64,000 nt of DNA from Aliivibrio sp. S3MY1 (GTDB taxonomy: Bacteria; Pseudomonadota; Gammaproteobacteria; Enterobacterales; Vibrionaceae): contig NZ_JARACO010000007.1 in the NCBI RefSeq assembly GCF_028765575.1, forward strand, positions 1-64,000. Direction: 5' to 3'. Below are positions 50,997 through 63,079 of this stretch, in pieces. Made by a program: the position numbers and the translations under genes. Positions within the stretch are counted from its first letter, which is position 1; every line of letters starts with the position of its first letter. Below the pieces are notes generated by a model. That model did not search any database. It had not been told where the DNA came from and saw only the letters and a list, made by a program, of their open reading frames with translations.

Positions 50997-52514
50997 ATGA
51001 AGAACAAAAAAATGCTACCTGATGGGCCAGATTGGACCTTTCAAATGCTAGAGCAATATCATGTTGAGATAAAAAAGGTCGCAGAATTTTATCGCCTAGA
51101 GACTTATCCCAACCAGATTGAGATTATTACCGCAGAGCAAATGATGGATGCTTATTCTAGTGTTGGTATGCCGATTAACTACCACCACTGGTCTTTTGGT
51201 AAAAAATTCATTCAAACAGAACAAAACTACAAACATGGCCAAATGGGATTGGCCTATGAAATAGTGATCAACTCCTCACCATGTATTGCTTATTTAATGG
51301 AAGAAAACACCATCACAATGCAAGCCTTAGTCATGGCTCACGCCTGCTATGGGCATAATTCTTTTTTTAAAGGTAATTATCTATTTCAAACATGGACAGA
51401 TGCGAGTTCAATTGTCGATTATTTACTTTTTGCTCAACAATACCTTACTCAATGTGAAGAAAAGTATGGGGTTGATGAAGTGGAAAAGATCCTCGATTCT
51501 TGCCATGCCTTAATGAACTATGGGGTAGACAGGTATAAACGCCCAGAGAAAATCTCAATCGCAGAAGAGAAAATCCGCCAAGAAGACAGAGAAGCCTATC
51601 TTCAATCTCAAGTGAATGACCTATGGCGAACCGTGCCAAAAGCGAAAGAAGAAAATAGTGAAGAAAAAATACGTTTTCCCTCTGAGCCTCAAGAAAACAT
51701 TCTTTATTTTATAGAAAAACACGCACCATTATTAGAGTCATGGCAACGAGAAGTAGTTCGAATTGTCAGAAAAATCAGCCAATATTTTTACCCACAAAAA
51801 CAAACTCAAGTCATGAATGAGGGCTGGGCGACATTTTGGCATTACACCATCTTAAATCACCTTTATGATGAAGGCCTAGTATCAGAAAAGTTTATTCTAG
51901 AGTTCTTACATAGCCATACTAATGTGGTTGCTCAACCTAGTTACAACAGCCCTTATTATAATGGGATAAATCCTTATGCTCTTGGCTTTGCCATGTTCCA
52001 AGATATTCGCAGGATATGTGAAGAACCCACCGAGGAAGACAAAGAGTGGTTTCCTGATTTAGCTGGCAGTGATTGGCTCGATGCCGTCCACTTTGCCATG
52101 CATAACTTCAAAGATGAGAGTTTTATTAGCCAATACTTATCGCCTAAACTCATACGTGAATTTAAGTTATTTTCTATTTTAGATAATGATAAAAATAAAC
52201 ATATTGAAGTTAATGCAATTCACGATGAAACAGGTTATCGGGAAATAAGAGAAAAGCTAGCAGCTCAGTATAACTTAAGTAATCTTGAACCTAATATTCA
52301 AGTATGGAATGTCGATGTTCGAGGAGACCGATCGTTAATACTTCGCCATATTCCACATAACCGCATTCCTTTAGATAAAGGTCATGAAGAAGTGATGAAA
52401 CACCTTCATCGTCTATGGGGGTTTGATGTGATTCTTGAAGAGGTTATTTCATTTAATCGAGCAGAGATTATCTCTTCTTGCCCAAAGCGTAATTATTACA
52501 ATACCAGTATTTAA
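50997..52514 (+). CDS. ycgB: SpoVR family protein (YcgB)
   Basis: A 505-residue SpoVR homologue. In Bacillus SpoVR acts in spore cortex formation; in proteobacteria its role is unknown and it is co-regulated with YeaG and YeaH. Family segments include MPINYHHWSFGKKF, the metal-like MAHACYGHNSFF, MNEGWATFWHYTI and NPYALGFAMF. Length 505 (E. coli 510). In E. coli ycgB lies apart from yeaGH, but here all three form one operon. The stop codon touches the start of a partial palindromic repeat. Confidence 0.95.
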   Translation: MKNKKMLPDGPDWTFQMLEQYHVEIKKVAEFYRLETYPNQIEIITAEQMMDAYSSVGMPINYHHWSFGKKFIQTEQNYKHGQMGLAYEIVINSSPCIAYLMEENTITMQALVMAHACYGHNSFFKGNYLFQTWTDASSIVDYLLFAQQYLTQCEEKYGVDEVEKILDSCHALMNYGVDRYKRPEKISIAEEKIRQEDREAYLQSQVNDLWRTVPKAKEENSEEKIRFPSEPQENILYFIEKHAPLLESWQREVVRIVRKISQYFYPQKQTQVMNEGWATFWHYTILNHLYDEGLVSEKFILEFLHSHTNVVAQPSYNSPYYNGINPYALGFAMFQDIRRICEEPTEEDKEWFPDLAGSDWLDAVHFAMHNFKDESFISQYLSPKLIREFKLFSILDNDKNKHIEVNAIHDETGYREIREKLAAQYNLSNLEPNIQVWNVDVRGDRSLILRHIPHNRIPLDKGHEEVMKHLHRLWGFDVILEEVISFNRAEIISSCPKRNYYNTSI

Positions 52515-52552
52515 TACCAATCGTAGTAAATAACTAGTCGCCCTAGCGGTTA
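52514..52552. repeat. partial copy of the MITE-like repeat
   Basis: ATACCAATCGTAGTAAATAACT (given here as the first 22 positions, 52514-52535) is identical to the left end of the element at 32490, and the next 17 bases are similar (CCTAGC, GTTAAA). No right half is present. It starts on the last base of the ycgB stop codon. Confidence 0.8.
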
Positions 52553-52556
52553 AATA

Positions 52557-52596
52557 GAAAAAGCCTTGAGATATCGCAACCTCAAGGCTTTATTTT
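52557..52596. terminator. bidirectional terminator between ycgB and icd
   Basis: AAAGCCTTGAG/CTCAAGGCTTT stem with a 10-base loop, A-runs left and T-rich sequence right. Confidence 0.88.
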
Positions 52597-52626
52597 ATCT
52601 AACGACGATTATAAGTAATCGATGAA

Positions 52627-54855
<2,229 letters not shown>

Positions 54856-55025
54856 TTAATTTCCCTATTTAATCCACAAAACCCGTAACAAAACGTATAA
54901 TAGGCTTTGTAATTTACCGACTTTATTTTTATTAGTCTCTTGTTTCACGCGCGTACTATAGCGAAAAGCGGCGAACTTTAAAACTAAACACCACAAAAGC
55001 TTTACAATTTTGCAAGGTAGTTAAC

Positions 55026-55646
55026 ATGACATTCAAGCGTTCCCCTAATTGGAAAAAACCAGCCTTTAAGAAAAAAACGGCTCAAAAACCACGCCCTGCA
55101 CCAAAAGATCGTAAAGTCCTTATCTTTAATAAACCTTTTGATGTATTGAGTCAATTTACTGATGACCAACATCGCCAGACGCTCGCAGATTTTATTTCAG
55201 TAAAAGATGTTTATGCCGCAGGTCGCCTTGATCGTGATAGCGAAGGGTTATTAATATTGACCAATGATGGTGTCCTGCAAGCGCGATTAACTCAGCCTGA
55301 ATCGAAATCACCAAAAACCTATTGGGTACAAGTTGAAGGCGCGCCAACCGAAGAAGATTTAGAAAAACTTCGTCAAGGCGTCGAGTTAAAAGATGGCATG
55401 ACACTGCCAGCAAAAGTAGAAATGATGGCAGAACCTAATTTATGGGAGCGTAATCCTCCGGTTCGATTCCGAGCTGCCATTCCAACGACTTGGATTGCGA
55501 TAACGATTATTGAAGGCCGTAATCGTCAAGTTAGACGCATGACAGCACATATTGGTTTCCCAACGTTACGTTTAATTCGTTACTCAATGGGCGATTGGAC
55601 TATAAAAGATGTCCCTCACGGTGAATGGAAAGAAGTCACTCTATAA
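55026..55646 (+). CDS. rluE: 23S rRNA pseudouridine 2457 synthase
   Basis: RsuA-family pseudouridine synthase; RluE modifies U2457 of 23S rRNA. Catalytic Asp in [18 protein letters not shown] (about 58-75). There is no full S4 domain; a basic N-terminal stretch ([15 protein letters not shown]) replaces it, as in RluE. The ending [21 protein letters not shown] is family-typical. Length 206 (E. coli 217). Divergent from icd, as in E. coli. Confidence 0.94.
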   Translation: MTFKRSPNWKKPAFKKKTAQKPRPAPKDRKVLIFNKPFDVLSQFTDDQHRQTLADFISVKDVYAAGRLDRDSEGLLILTNDGVLQARLTQPESKSPKTYWVQVEGAPTEEDLEKLRQGVELKDGMTLPAKVEMMAEPNLWERNPPVRFRAAIPTTWIAITIIEGRNRQVRRMTAHIGFPTLRLIRYSMGDWTIKDVPHGEWKEVTL

Positions 55647-55677
55647 TCACAACAATAAGAGATGTAAACATTAAGTT

Positions 55678-55705
55678 AAAAAGCGCTACACGTTTAGTGC
55701 TTTTT
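55678..55705 (+). terminator. rluE terminator
   Basis: AAAAAGCGCTA/TAGTGCTTTTT with a CACGTT loop. Confidence 0.8.
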
Positions 55706-55748
55706 CGCTTAGACTCAAGAAAAGACGATAACGTTATAAGGAATAAAA

Positions 55749-55922
55749 ATGAATGTAATCATTAAGGTAGCAGGGATTGCTAGCGTACTATTATTATCTG
55801 CCTGTGCTCCAGCAGATAGAGCAGATATAAACTCTACTGAACTGACTAACGAGCATTATAAGAACCAAGAAAAACAACAACAAAACTGCATGTTAACAGG
55901 TGAAATTGGCTGTGCTGACTAA
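55749..55922 (+). CDS. small lipoprotein of 57 aa
   Basis: 57-codon frame with a lipoprotein signal: MNVIIKVAGIASVLLLSAC, the lipobox LLSAC placing the acylated cysteine at residue 19. The mature part is 39 residues, hydrophilic, Gln/Lys-rich, with two further cysteines near the end (NCML and GCAD). Good AAGGA ribosome site. Followed by a terminator. The residue after the lipidated cysteine is Ala, so outer-membrane sorting is expected. I do not recognise the family. Confidence 0.78.
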   Translation: MNVIIKVAGIASVLLLSACAPADRADINSTELTNEHYKNQEKQQQNCMLTGEIGCAD

Positions 55923-55957
55923 GTAAGCTAATCTCAAAATAACGTATTTAGACCAAT

Positions 55958-55995
55958 TAAAAAGGCCTGATAGAATCACTACTATCAGGCCTTAA
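55958..55995. terminator. terminator between lipoprotein gene and 90-aa gene
   Basis: Perfect 12-bp stem AAGGCCTGATAG/CTATCAGGCCTT with an 8-base loop; a T5 run follows on the minus strand and a weaker one on the plus strand, so it serves both converging genes. Confidence 0.85.
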
Positions 55996-56038
55996 TTTCA
56001 ACATCAAAAAGACAGTTTACTGCCCTTTAGTATTGAGT

Positions 56039-56311
56039 TTATTCATCACCAATAAAGCTCATATCTGGTAATGATTCTAAGTTTTCTTTATAACGCTTTT
56101 GATTAAATTCTGCGCCATTCTTCATCACATCAAAGACTTCAACAGCCAACGCGCACGCCATCATTTCAATCGCATCTTCGCGTGGGTTACCCGTCATTAC
56201 CAAACGCATTAATGTCTCTTTTACTGCAACTGGGCTGCCATCTTCAATTTGATTTTTTACGGTCTCAATCAATGTTTCTTCAGTCATGAAATCGTCTTGT
56301 TGATCTGTCAT
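56039..56311 (-). CDS. conserved hypothetical acidic protein (90 aa)
   Basis: A 90-residue acidic protein beginning MTDQQDDFMTEETLIE and ending LPDMSFIGDE. It looks helical with no membrane segment or signal, so a cytoplasmic location is likely. The segments KETLMRLVMTGNPREDAIEM and ALAVEVFDVMKN suggest a repeat-like helical bundle. The ATG at 56311 is chosen; a GTG four codons earlier (56323) is possible. It faces away from mnmA. Family not recognised. Confidence 0.7.
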   Translation of the reverse strand: MTDQQDDFMTEETLIETVKNQIEDGSPVAVKETLMRLVMTGNPREDAIEMMACALAVEVFDVMKNGAEFNQKRYKENLESLPDMSFIGDE

Positions 56312-56323
56312 CTTACTTCTCAC

Positions 56324-56577
56324 TCAATAATTTCGCCTACTATGCCATAAATGCAAAGAAAGAGGCGCAAATTATTTAGCATTGAACATTTTCTTACCTG
56401 TTTTATCTTGATCGGACCAAATACTTCAGTAGCCGCATTATAGTTAGGAAGCAATACATCAGGCGCGTTACCCTTAGTAAAACATTGGGCAGCAACCGCA
56501 AGAGCATTACAAGTTGATACGGGAAATTTACATCGTTGAGCAAAACGCTTAAATCTTAAGGAATAGATCCAAAAAAA
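56324..56577 (-). pseudogene. decayed reading frame upstream of mnmA
   Basis: The minus strand is open for about 250 bases (a TGA at 56578 to a TGA overlapping the 90-aa gene's start region), with coding-like codons, e.g. CNALAVAAQCFTKGNAP. It has no ATG or GTG start with a ribosome site and no promoter. The rest of the 360-base gap (56578-56683) holds the mnmA leader. It may be a repeat fragment or gene remnant. E. coli has nudJ at this place; no NudJ-like frame is visible here. Confidence 0.45.
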
Positions 56578-56683
56578 TCATTTTTATTTCGCAGATATAA
56601 TTATGTGATTTTGCTCTCGGATCTGTCCTGAGGATATTCTTTCTGTTAGAATCTGCCTCAAGTTTTATTAGTGGTGTTAAAGA

Positions 56684-57808
56684 ATGTCAGACAACAGCCA
56701 AAAGAAAGTCATCGTCGGTATGTCCGGTGGTGTAGATTCTTCAGTATCAGCCTACCTACTTCAGCAACAAGGATACCAAGTTGAAGGTCTTTTCATGAAA
56801 AACTGGGAAGAAGATGACAACGAGGAATATTGTACTGCTGCCGAAGATTTAGCCGATGCACAAGCGGTGTGTGACAAATTAGGTATTCACCTTCACACCA
56901 TTAACTTTGCGGCAGAATATTGGGATAACGTTTTTGAATATTTCTTAGAGGAATACAAAGCGGGCCGTACGCCAAACCCTGATATTCTATGTAATAAAGA
57001 AATCAAATTTAAGGCTTTCTTAGAATTTGCTGATGAAGTGCTAGATGCAGATTTCATTGCTATGGGTCACTACGTTCGTCGTACTTTCCCAACCGCAGAA
57101 GAAATCGCAAATGGTGCAAAACCACAAATGCTTCGTGGTTTAGATTCAAACAAAGATCAAAGTTACTTCCTATACACATTAAGCTCAGAGCAAGTTGCTC
57201 GTAGTTTATTCCCTGTTGGTGAGCTTGAAAAACCAGAAGTGCGCCGTATTGCTGAAGAGCAAGATTTGATCACAGCGAAGAAAAAAGATTCAACGGGTAT
57301 CTGCTTTATCGGTGAGCGTAAATTCACTGAATTCTTAGGCAAATACCTACCAGCGCAACCTGGTAATATCGAAACCCCTGAAGGTAAAGTGATTGGTCAA
57401 CACCAAGGTTTGATGTACCACACTCTAGGCCAACGTAAAGGATTACACATCGGTGGTTCTAAAGGCGGCGGCGGTAACGAAGACCCATGGTTCGTTGGTG
57501 AAAAAGATTTAAAACGTAATGTGTTAATTGCCGTTCAAGGTAAAGATCACCCATTACTAAAATCTCAAGGCTTATTAGCTTCTCAACTGCACTGGGTTGA
57601 TCGCACTCCGATTAAAGCCCCATTAAGCTGTACGGTGAAAACACGTTACCGTCAAACTGATATCCCTTGTACCATCATCCCTATTGATGATGACAACATT
57701 AAAGTGATTTTTGATGAAGCACAAATTGCAGTGACTCCTGGTCAATCTGCTGTTTTCTACTCAGGTGAAATTTGCCTAGGTGGCGGTATCATCGAAGAGC
57801 GTATTTAA
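56684..57808 (+). CDS. mnmA: tRNA-uridine 2-sulfurtransferase
   Basis: Makes the 2-thio group of s2U34 in tRNA-Lys, -Glu and -Gln, using sulfur from the IscS-Tus relay. The PP-loop SGGVDS is at 14-19, the catalytic cysteines are Cys103 ([12 protein letters not shown]) and Cys207 ([10 protein letters not shown]). The GHYVR segment binds tRNA. Length 374 (E. coli 368). hflD follows 12 bases later and purB after that, as in E. coli. Confidence 0.97.
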   Translation: MSDNSQKKVIVGMSGGVDSSVSAYLLQQQGYQVEGLFMKNWEEDDNEEYCTAAEDLADAQAVCDKLGIHLHTINFAAEYWDNVFEYFLEEYKAGRTPNPDILCNKEIKFKAFLEFADEVLDADFIAMGHYVRRTFPTAEEIANGAKPQMLRGLDSNKDQSYFLYTLSSEQVARSLFPVGELEKPEVRRIAEEQDLITAKKKDSTGICFIGERKFTEFLGKYLPAQPGNIETPEGKVIGQHQGLMYHTLGQRKGLHIGGSKGGGGNEDPWFVGEKDLKRNVLIAVQGKDHPLLKSQGLLASQLHWVDRTPIKAPLSCTVKTRYRQTDIPCTIIPIDDDNIKVIFDEAQIAVTPGQSAVFYSGEICLGGGIIEERI

Positions 57809-57820
57809 GGAGTTCCAAGC

Positions 57821-58438
57821 GTGGCTAACACTTTATTTGACAGAACCATTGCATTTGCTGGCATTTGCCAAGCGGCAAGCTTAGTACAAAAAGTGGCGAA
57901 AGATGGGCACTGTGATCAAGCTGCGTTTGATACTGCTATTCAATCAATATTAGAAATCAATCCAAGTAACACGCTTGCTGTATATGGCAATGAAGCCAAC
58001 TTGCGTATTGGTTTAGAATGTCTGGTTCGAGATTTTGACAATACCCCTTCAGGCAGTGAATTAACTCGCTACTTGATCAGTTTGATGGCGCTAGAGCGCA
58101 AACTTGCAGGCCATCGCGATGGTATGAGTAAGCTTGGGGAACGCATTAGCACGATTGAGCGTCAACTTGAACATTTTGATATTCACGATGAACAAATGCT
58201 TAGCAACATTGCCAGCATTTATTTAGATGTGATCAGCCCTATGGGCCCTCGCATCCAAGTGACTGGAACACCATCAATCTTACAACAACCAATGACACAG
58301 CATAAAGTACGCTCCCTGTTACTTTCAGGTATTCGTTCAGCAGTGCTATGGCGCCAAACGGGTGGCAAACGTCGCCATTTAATTTTTGGTCGTAAGAAAA
58401 TGGTAGAACAAGCAAAAATTATTTTAGCTCGAATTTAA
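57821..58438 (+). CDS. hflD: HflD lysogenization regulator homologue
   Basis: A 205-residue HflD family protein, helical with the opening [22 protein letters not shown] and the central [14 protein letters not shown]. In E. coli it is associated with the inner membrane and antagonises phage lambda CII. Its role in the host is unclear. The start codon is GTG, with GGAG upstream; it is immediately downstream of mnmA, as in E. coli, and upstream of purB after a terminator-like hairpin. Confidence 0.94.
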   Translation: MANTLFDRTIAFAGICQAASLVQKVAKDGHCDQAAFDTAIQSILEINPSNTLAVYGNEANLRIGLECLVRDFDNTPSGSELTRYLISLMALERKLAGHRDGMSKLGERISTIERQLEHFDIHDEQMLSNIASIYLDVISPMGPRIQVTGTPSILQQPMTQHKVRSLLLSGIRSAVLWRQTGGKRRHLIFGRKKMVEQAKIILARI

Positions 58439-58444
58439 AAAATT

Positions 58445-58478
58445 AAAGCCTACTTGAGTCTCAGGTAGGCTTTATCCT
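58445..58478 (+). terminator. hairpin between hflD and purB
   Basis: AAAGCCTAC/GTAGGCTTT stem with an inner TGAG/CTCA pairing and a weak T-run. Partial terminator likely; some purB may be read through. Confidence 0.7.
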
Positions 58479-58499
58479 TTAACCTTTATAGATATCTAG

Positions 58500-59879
<1,380 letters not shown>

Positions 59880-59918
59880 TCTTTACGGTTATTTTTAACC
59901 AGACAGATAACAAGCATT

Positions 59919-59969
59919 AAAAAGCCCTGTATCAAACGCCTTTAAAGCGTACTGTTGCAGGGCTTTTTT
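59919..59969. terminator. bidirectional terminator between purB and 142-aa gene
   Basis: AAAAAGCCCTG/CAGGGCTTTTTT around a 28-base loop that has its own ACGC/GCGT stem. A/T runs on both sides. Confidence 0.85.
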
Positions 59970-59992
59970 ATTCATCATGTATTCATTCGGAA

Positions 59993-60421
59993 TTACATCA
60001 CGCACTCTTGCATTTCTTTTGCGCCTTCAACCCCTTTCTCAATTAAGCTTTGCGCTTCTTGATTCGAGATCGTCGACATCACTTTATCCAATAACTTCTC
60101 TGCACTAGATTCTGATGACGCTTCCACTAAACAACTGTACGCGTTAGCAATATGCTCTTGAATTTCTACCAGTGCTTCAGGGTTACTGTAATCCGCGTTT
60201 AGCGCTTCATCAATTGACTCTGCAAACTCAGATACCGAGCTGGCTGCATCATCAAATTGTTCAATATTAATCGCATCTAGATCTATTGACTCTAGCTTTT
60301 CCTGAGCCATATCTACCGCCTTATTTGCCGCCTCTTGTGCTTTATCAATTGCTTCACTTGCATCATCACAACCCATTAAAGCCACAGAAAACAACAAAGG
60401 TACTAACAGTTTTTTGTTCAT
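59993..60421 (-). CDS. probable lipoprotein of 142 aa (helical)
   Basis: N-terminal lipoprotein signal with lipobox LMGC, the acylated cysteine at residue 18, followed by Asp-Asp. The mature part is acidic and Ala/Glu/Ser-rich with heptad-like spacing (ASEAIDKAQEAANKAVDMAQEK), predicting a long helix or coiled coil. A terminal MQECVM and a central CLVEASSE add two more cysteines. The Asp at +2 is the E. coli inner-membrane retention signal. It converges on purB. No known family recognised. Confidence 0.75.
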   Translation of the reverse strand: MNKKLLVPLLFSVALMGCDDASEAIDKAQEAANKAVDMAQEKLESIDLDAINIEQFDDAASSVSEFAESIDEALNADYSNPEALVEIQEHIANAYSCLVEASSESSAEKLLDKVMSTISNQEAQSLIEKGVEGAKEMQECVM

Positions 60422-60588
60422 TTTTTCTCTCTATAAGTATTACGAATATCATCACACCAGAACAATAAAAAACAAATTAACATAAGCTAGTTATGATTGC
60501 ACAGGCACAAAGAAAGCAGTGTAAACCAACCTTCGTGAACATCACGTGAATATTTACAAAAATAATTCATTAACTACATCTTTATGAT

Positions 60589-60615
60589 TAATGTTTATCC
60601 ATTTTACGCCGATAA
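60589..60615 (+). promoter_or_regulatory. sigma-28 (FliA) promoter for the chemoreceptor gene
   Basis: TAATGTTT, an 11-base spacer and GCCGATAA (60608-60615), against the consensus TAAAGTTT-N11-GCCGATAA: 15 of 16 positions match. Predicted transcription start is near 60623, upstream of the ATG at 60651. This is the signature of late flagellar and chemotaxis genes. Confidence 0.88.
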
Positions 60616-60650
60616 ATAACCCTATAAAATACACTTCTATTGGAAAGATT

Positions 60651-62744
60651 ATGTTTAAATCGATAAAAACGCGCATCGCTATTCGTGCGGGGCTGGCTAT
60701 TTTTATTACGTTAAGTACAGTAATGTTTTTTACTACTGTCTCTTATAACAGTGTAAATAAAGAGATCACTCAACATGTATCTTACCAGCTTGCCGGTAAC
60801 ATTGATTACAAATTATTGTCTATTGCTAGCCAGCAAAGCTCTGATCTAAACGGCCTTTTCTCTCCTGTTATTAGTAACCTAACTCAATTAAAATCAATGC
60901 TAGAGTTATCAAATCAAGAAGGCGATAGTGCAAAGCGTCTAATCCAACAATTTACAGCATCATTAAAAATGCAAAATGAAAGTGTATTTGCTGGTTATAT
61001 GGTTTGGGAAGACGAAAACTTTATTAAAGATGATTCAGAACTTACCAAAAAAGCGTTAAACAAAAATGGCATTTTATCTCCATTCTTTTCACCAATAGGC
61101 TCTAGCTTTGAAGCTCTAGGAATGGAAAGCTTTACCAATAGCGGCTTGAATAATAATGGAGAGCGTATTGATGAATGGCATTTAGCCCCTTTCGAATCTG
61201 GTAAACGTTTTGTTATGGAACCTTACTATTACAACGTAAGAGGCAACCAAGAACTTATCACAACCGTCAGCTTACCATTTCTATATAACAATAAAATCGT
61301 CGGATCACTTGGCTTTGATTGGTCTATAAAAAGCTTTCAAGAAATAAGTGAAAAATCAGCTAAAGCAATCGGGATCCCACACGCGGTTGTTTCTATTGCT
61401 TCATGGAACGGTACTTTATTATCTTTTAGCCTAGATAAAGAGCTTGTCGGAACAAAAGTAAAAGATGAGTTTGCACAGAGTTGGACTCAAATACAGCAAG
61501 AAGCAACTACACAAAATGCATTTTTAAAAGATATTGGTTCATACAAAGTCGCTATTTCTACGATAAACACTGGCGCAAAGCCATGGATTGTAATGGTGTC
61601 AATTCCATCTGAAACATTAAAAAAAGAGATCACTGATTTTAATTCATTAAGCAATGACTTAAGTAATAATGCACTCTCTAATGGTCTTCTAAGTGGCTTA
61701 GTTTCGTCTATTATCGGTATTGCTATTATCTTTATTTTAGCAAGACAAATCGGTAATTCACTGATGAACTTAACATCACGCTTTGAAAATATCGCTCAAG
61801 GTGATGGTGATTTAACTCAGCGTATTGATGTCACATCTAAAGATGAAATTGGCCAATTGGCTTTCTGGTTCAATACCTTTATCGAGAAAGTTCAAAATAC
61901 ACTTCATAATGCAAAAGAGACGGCTGAACTGGTCTCTCAATCATCAATGAATACCATGACTGAAACTGAGAAGTCACAAATAAAACTTCAAAACCAAGTC
62001 AATGAAGTGACACAATTGGCAACCGCAATTAATGAGATGAGCGCAACAGCCCAAGAAGTCGCATCGTCAGCATTACAAGCCGCTACTGCTGCAAGTCAGA
62101 TCCAAGCAAGCAGTGAAGATGGTCAAAAAATCATGGATAATGCAGCAGCTTCAGTAGAAGAATTAGCGTCGTTCATTAATGAAGCCCAAGAGCAAGTCGT
62201 TAACTTGGCAGCATCAAGTAATGATATTCAAAAAATCCTGCTTGAAATCGGTGGAATTGCTGAACAAACCAACCTACTGGCATTAAACGCCGCGATTGAA
62301 GCCGCTCGTGCTGGTGAGCAAGGACGTGGATTTGCTGTTGTGGCTGATGAGGTTCGTAACCTAGCAAGCCGTACACAAAGCTCAACTCAAGAAATTAATA
62401 ATATGCTTGCGGTATTACAACAAAATACTCAAAGTATTGTGATGGTAATGGACAGTAGCCAAAAACAAGCATTAGCAACCAAAGAAGAAACGCTAATTGC
62501 ACAAGAAAATCTGAAAGAGATCAGTACCGCTATTTTGGTAGCCAATGACATGAACAATCAAATTGCTTCCGCCGCAGAGGAACAAAGCTCTGTTTCTGAA
62601 GAGATAAATCGTAATGTCACTAGTATTAACGAAGCGGCCAATGAGGTACTTTCAGATATGCATTCTTCACTAAATGACACCGCAGAACTAACAAAAGAAA
62701 GTCATTCACTCGCTCAGAAATTAAGTGAATTTAAAACTCAATAG
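60651..62744 (+). CDS. methyl-accepting chemotaxis protein
   Basis: Membrane chemoreceptor of 697 residues. It has a first membrane helix at about 11-31, a periplasmic ligand-binding region (about 35-342, probably dCache-like), a second helix at about 345-365, a HAMP domain (about 366-420) and the cytoplasmic signalling coiled coil (about 430-697). The hairpin tip carries [20 protein letters not shown] (20 residues) and [15 protein letters not shown]. There is no C-terminal NWETF-type tether for CheR/CheB. The start at 60651 ([11 protein letters not shown]) is set by the sigma-28 promoter at 60589-60615, which rules out an earlier in-frame start at 60591. A GGAAAG ribosome site precedes it. 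The ligand is unknown. Confidence 0.95.
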   Translation: MFKSIKTRIAIRAGLAIFITLSTVMFFTTVSYNSVNKEITQHVSYQLAGNIDYKLLSIASQQSSDLNGLFSPVISNLTQLKSMLELSNQEGDSAKRLIQQFTASLKMQNESVFAGYMVWEDENFIKDDSELTKKALNKNGILSPFFSPIGSSFEALGMESFTNSGLNNNGERIDEWHLAPFESGKRFVMEPYYYNVRGNQELITTVSLPFLYNNKIVGSLGFDWSIKSFQEISEKSAKAIGIPHAVVSIASWNGTLLSFSLDKELVGTKVKDEFAQSWTQIQQEATTQNAFLKDIGSYKVAISTINTGAKPWIVMVSIPSETLKKEITDFNSLSNDLSNNALSNGLLSGLVSSIIGIAIIFILARQIGNSLMNLTSRFENIAQGDGDLTQRIDVTSKDEIGQLAFWFNTFIEKVQNTLHNAKETAELVSQSSMNTMTETEKSQIKLQNQVNEVTQLATAINEMSATAQEVASSALQAATAASQIQASSEDGQKIMDNAAASVEELASFINEAQEQVVNLAASSNDIQKILLEIGGIAEQTNLLALNAAIEAARAGEQGRGFAVVADEVRNLASRTQSSTQEINNMLAVLQQNTQSIVMVMDSSQKQALATKEETLIAQENLKEISTAILVANDMNNQIASAAEEQSSVSEEINRNVTSINEAANEVLSDMHSSLNDTAELTKESHSLAQKLSEFKTQ

Positions 62745-62773
62745 ATTTAAAAACCTAGGATCTACATTTAATT

Positions 62774-62808
62774 AAGCCATGCTTTTTCTCTATTGCATGG
62801 CTTTTTTA
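62774..62808 (+). terminator. chemoreceptor terminator
   Basis: AAGCCATGC/GCATGGCTT with a 12-base loop and a T6 run. Confidence 0.88.
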
Positions 62809-63079
62809 TTTATCTAAATTCGAATTAACTTTATGAACAACATTCATTTAATGTTCTAAATAGCCATTATCATCTCTATCTAGCTCCTCAAGTAGGTCAT
62901 TGGTTCCTCTATTTACATTAGGCAATTGCTGGGGCCGGAACAACCGCTATCATGCTTGCCCTAATCTAATCGTTTAAATATGGCATCGATACTAAGGATA
63001 GTATTGGCGTCTATTCCCCTGCTACCATTTCTTCTTTTCATGCTACAATCCCCTTCTATTCATATATCTGAGATTTCAC
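62809..63079. other. intergenic region before the helicase gene
   Basis: About 270 bases with no gene. A TACAAT at about 63046 may be the -10 of the helicase promoter. A short GC-richer patch at 62923-62973 would read AIAGAGTTAIMLALI and stop, which may be a fragment of an old gene end, but it is too short to interpret. Confidence 0.4.

Noticed and set aside
60591-60650. longer start for the chemoreceptor (20 extra residues)
   Set aside because: The codon lies inside a near-perfect sigma-28 -35 element, upstream of the predicted transcript start.
62923-62973. short frame AIAGAGTTAIMLALI before the helicase gene
   Set aside because: Only about 15 codons after a stop and without a start; too short to call a gene remnant.
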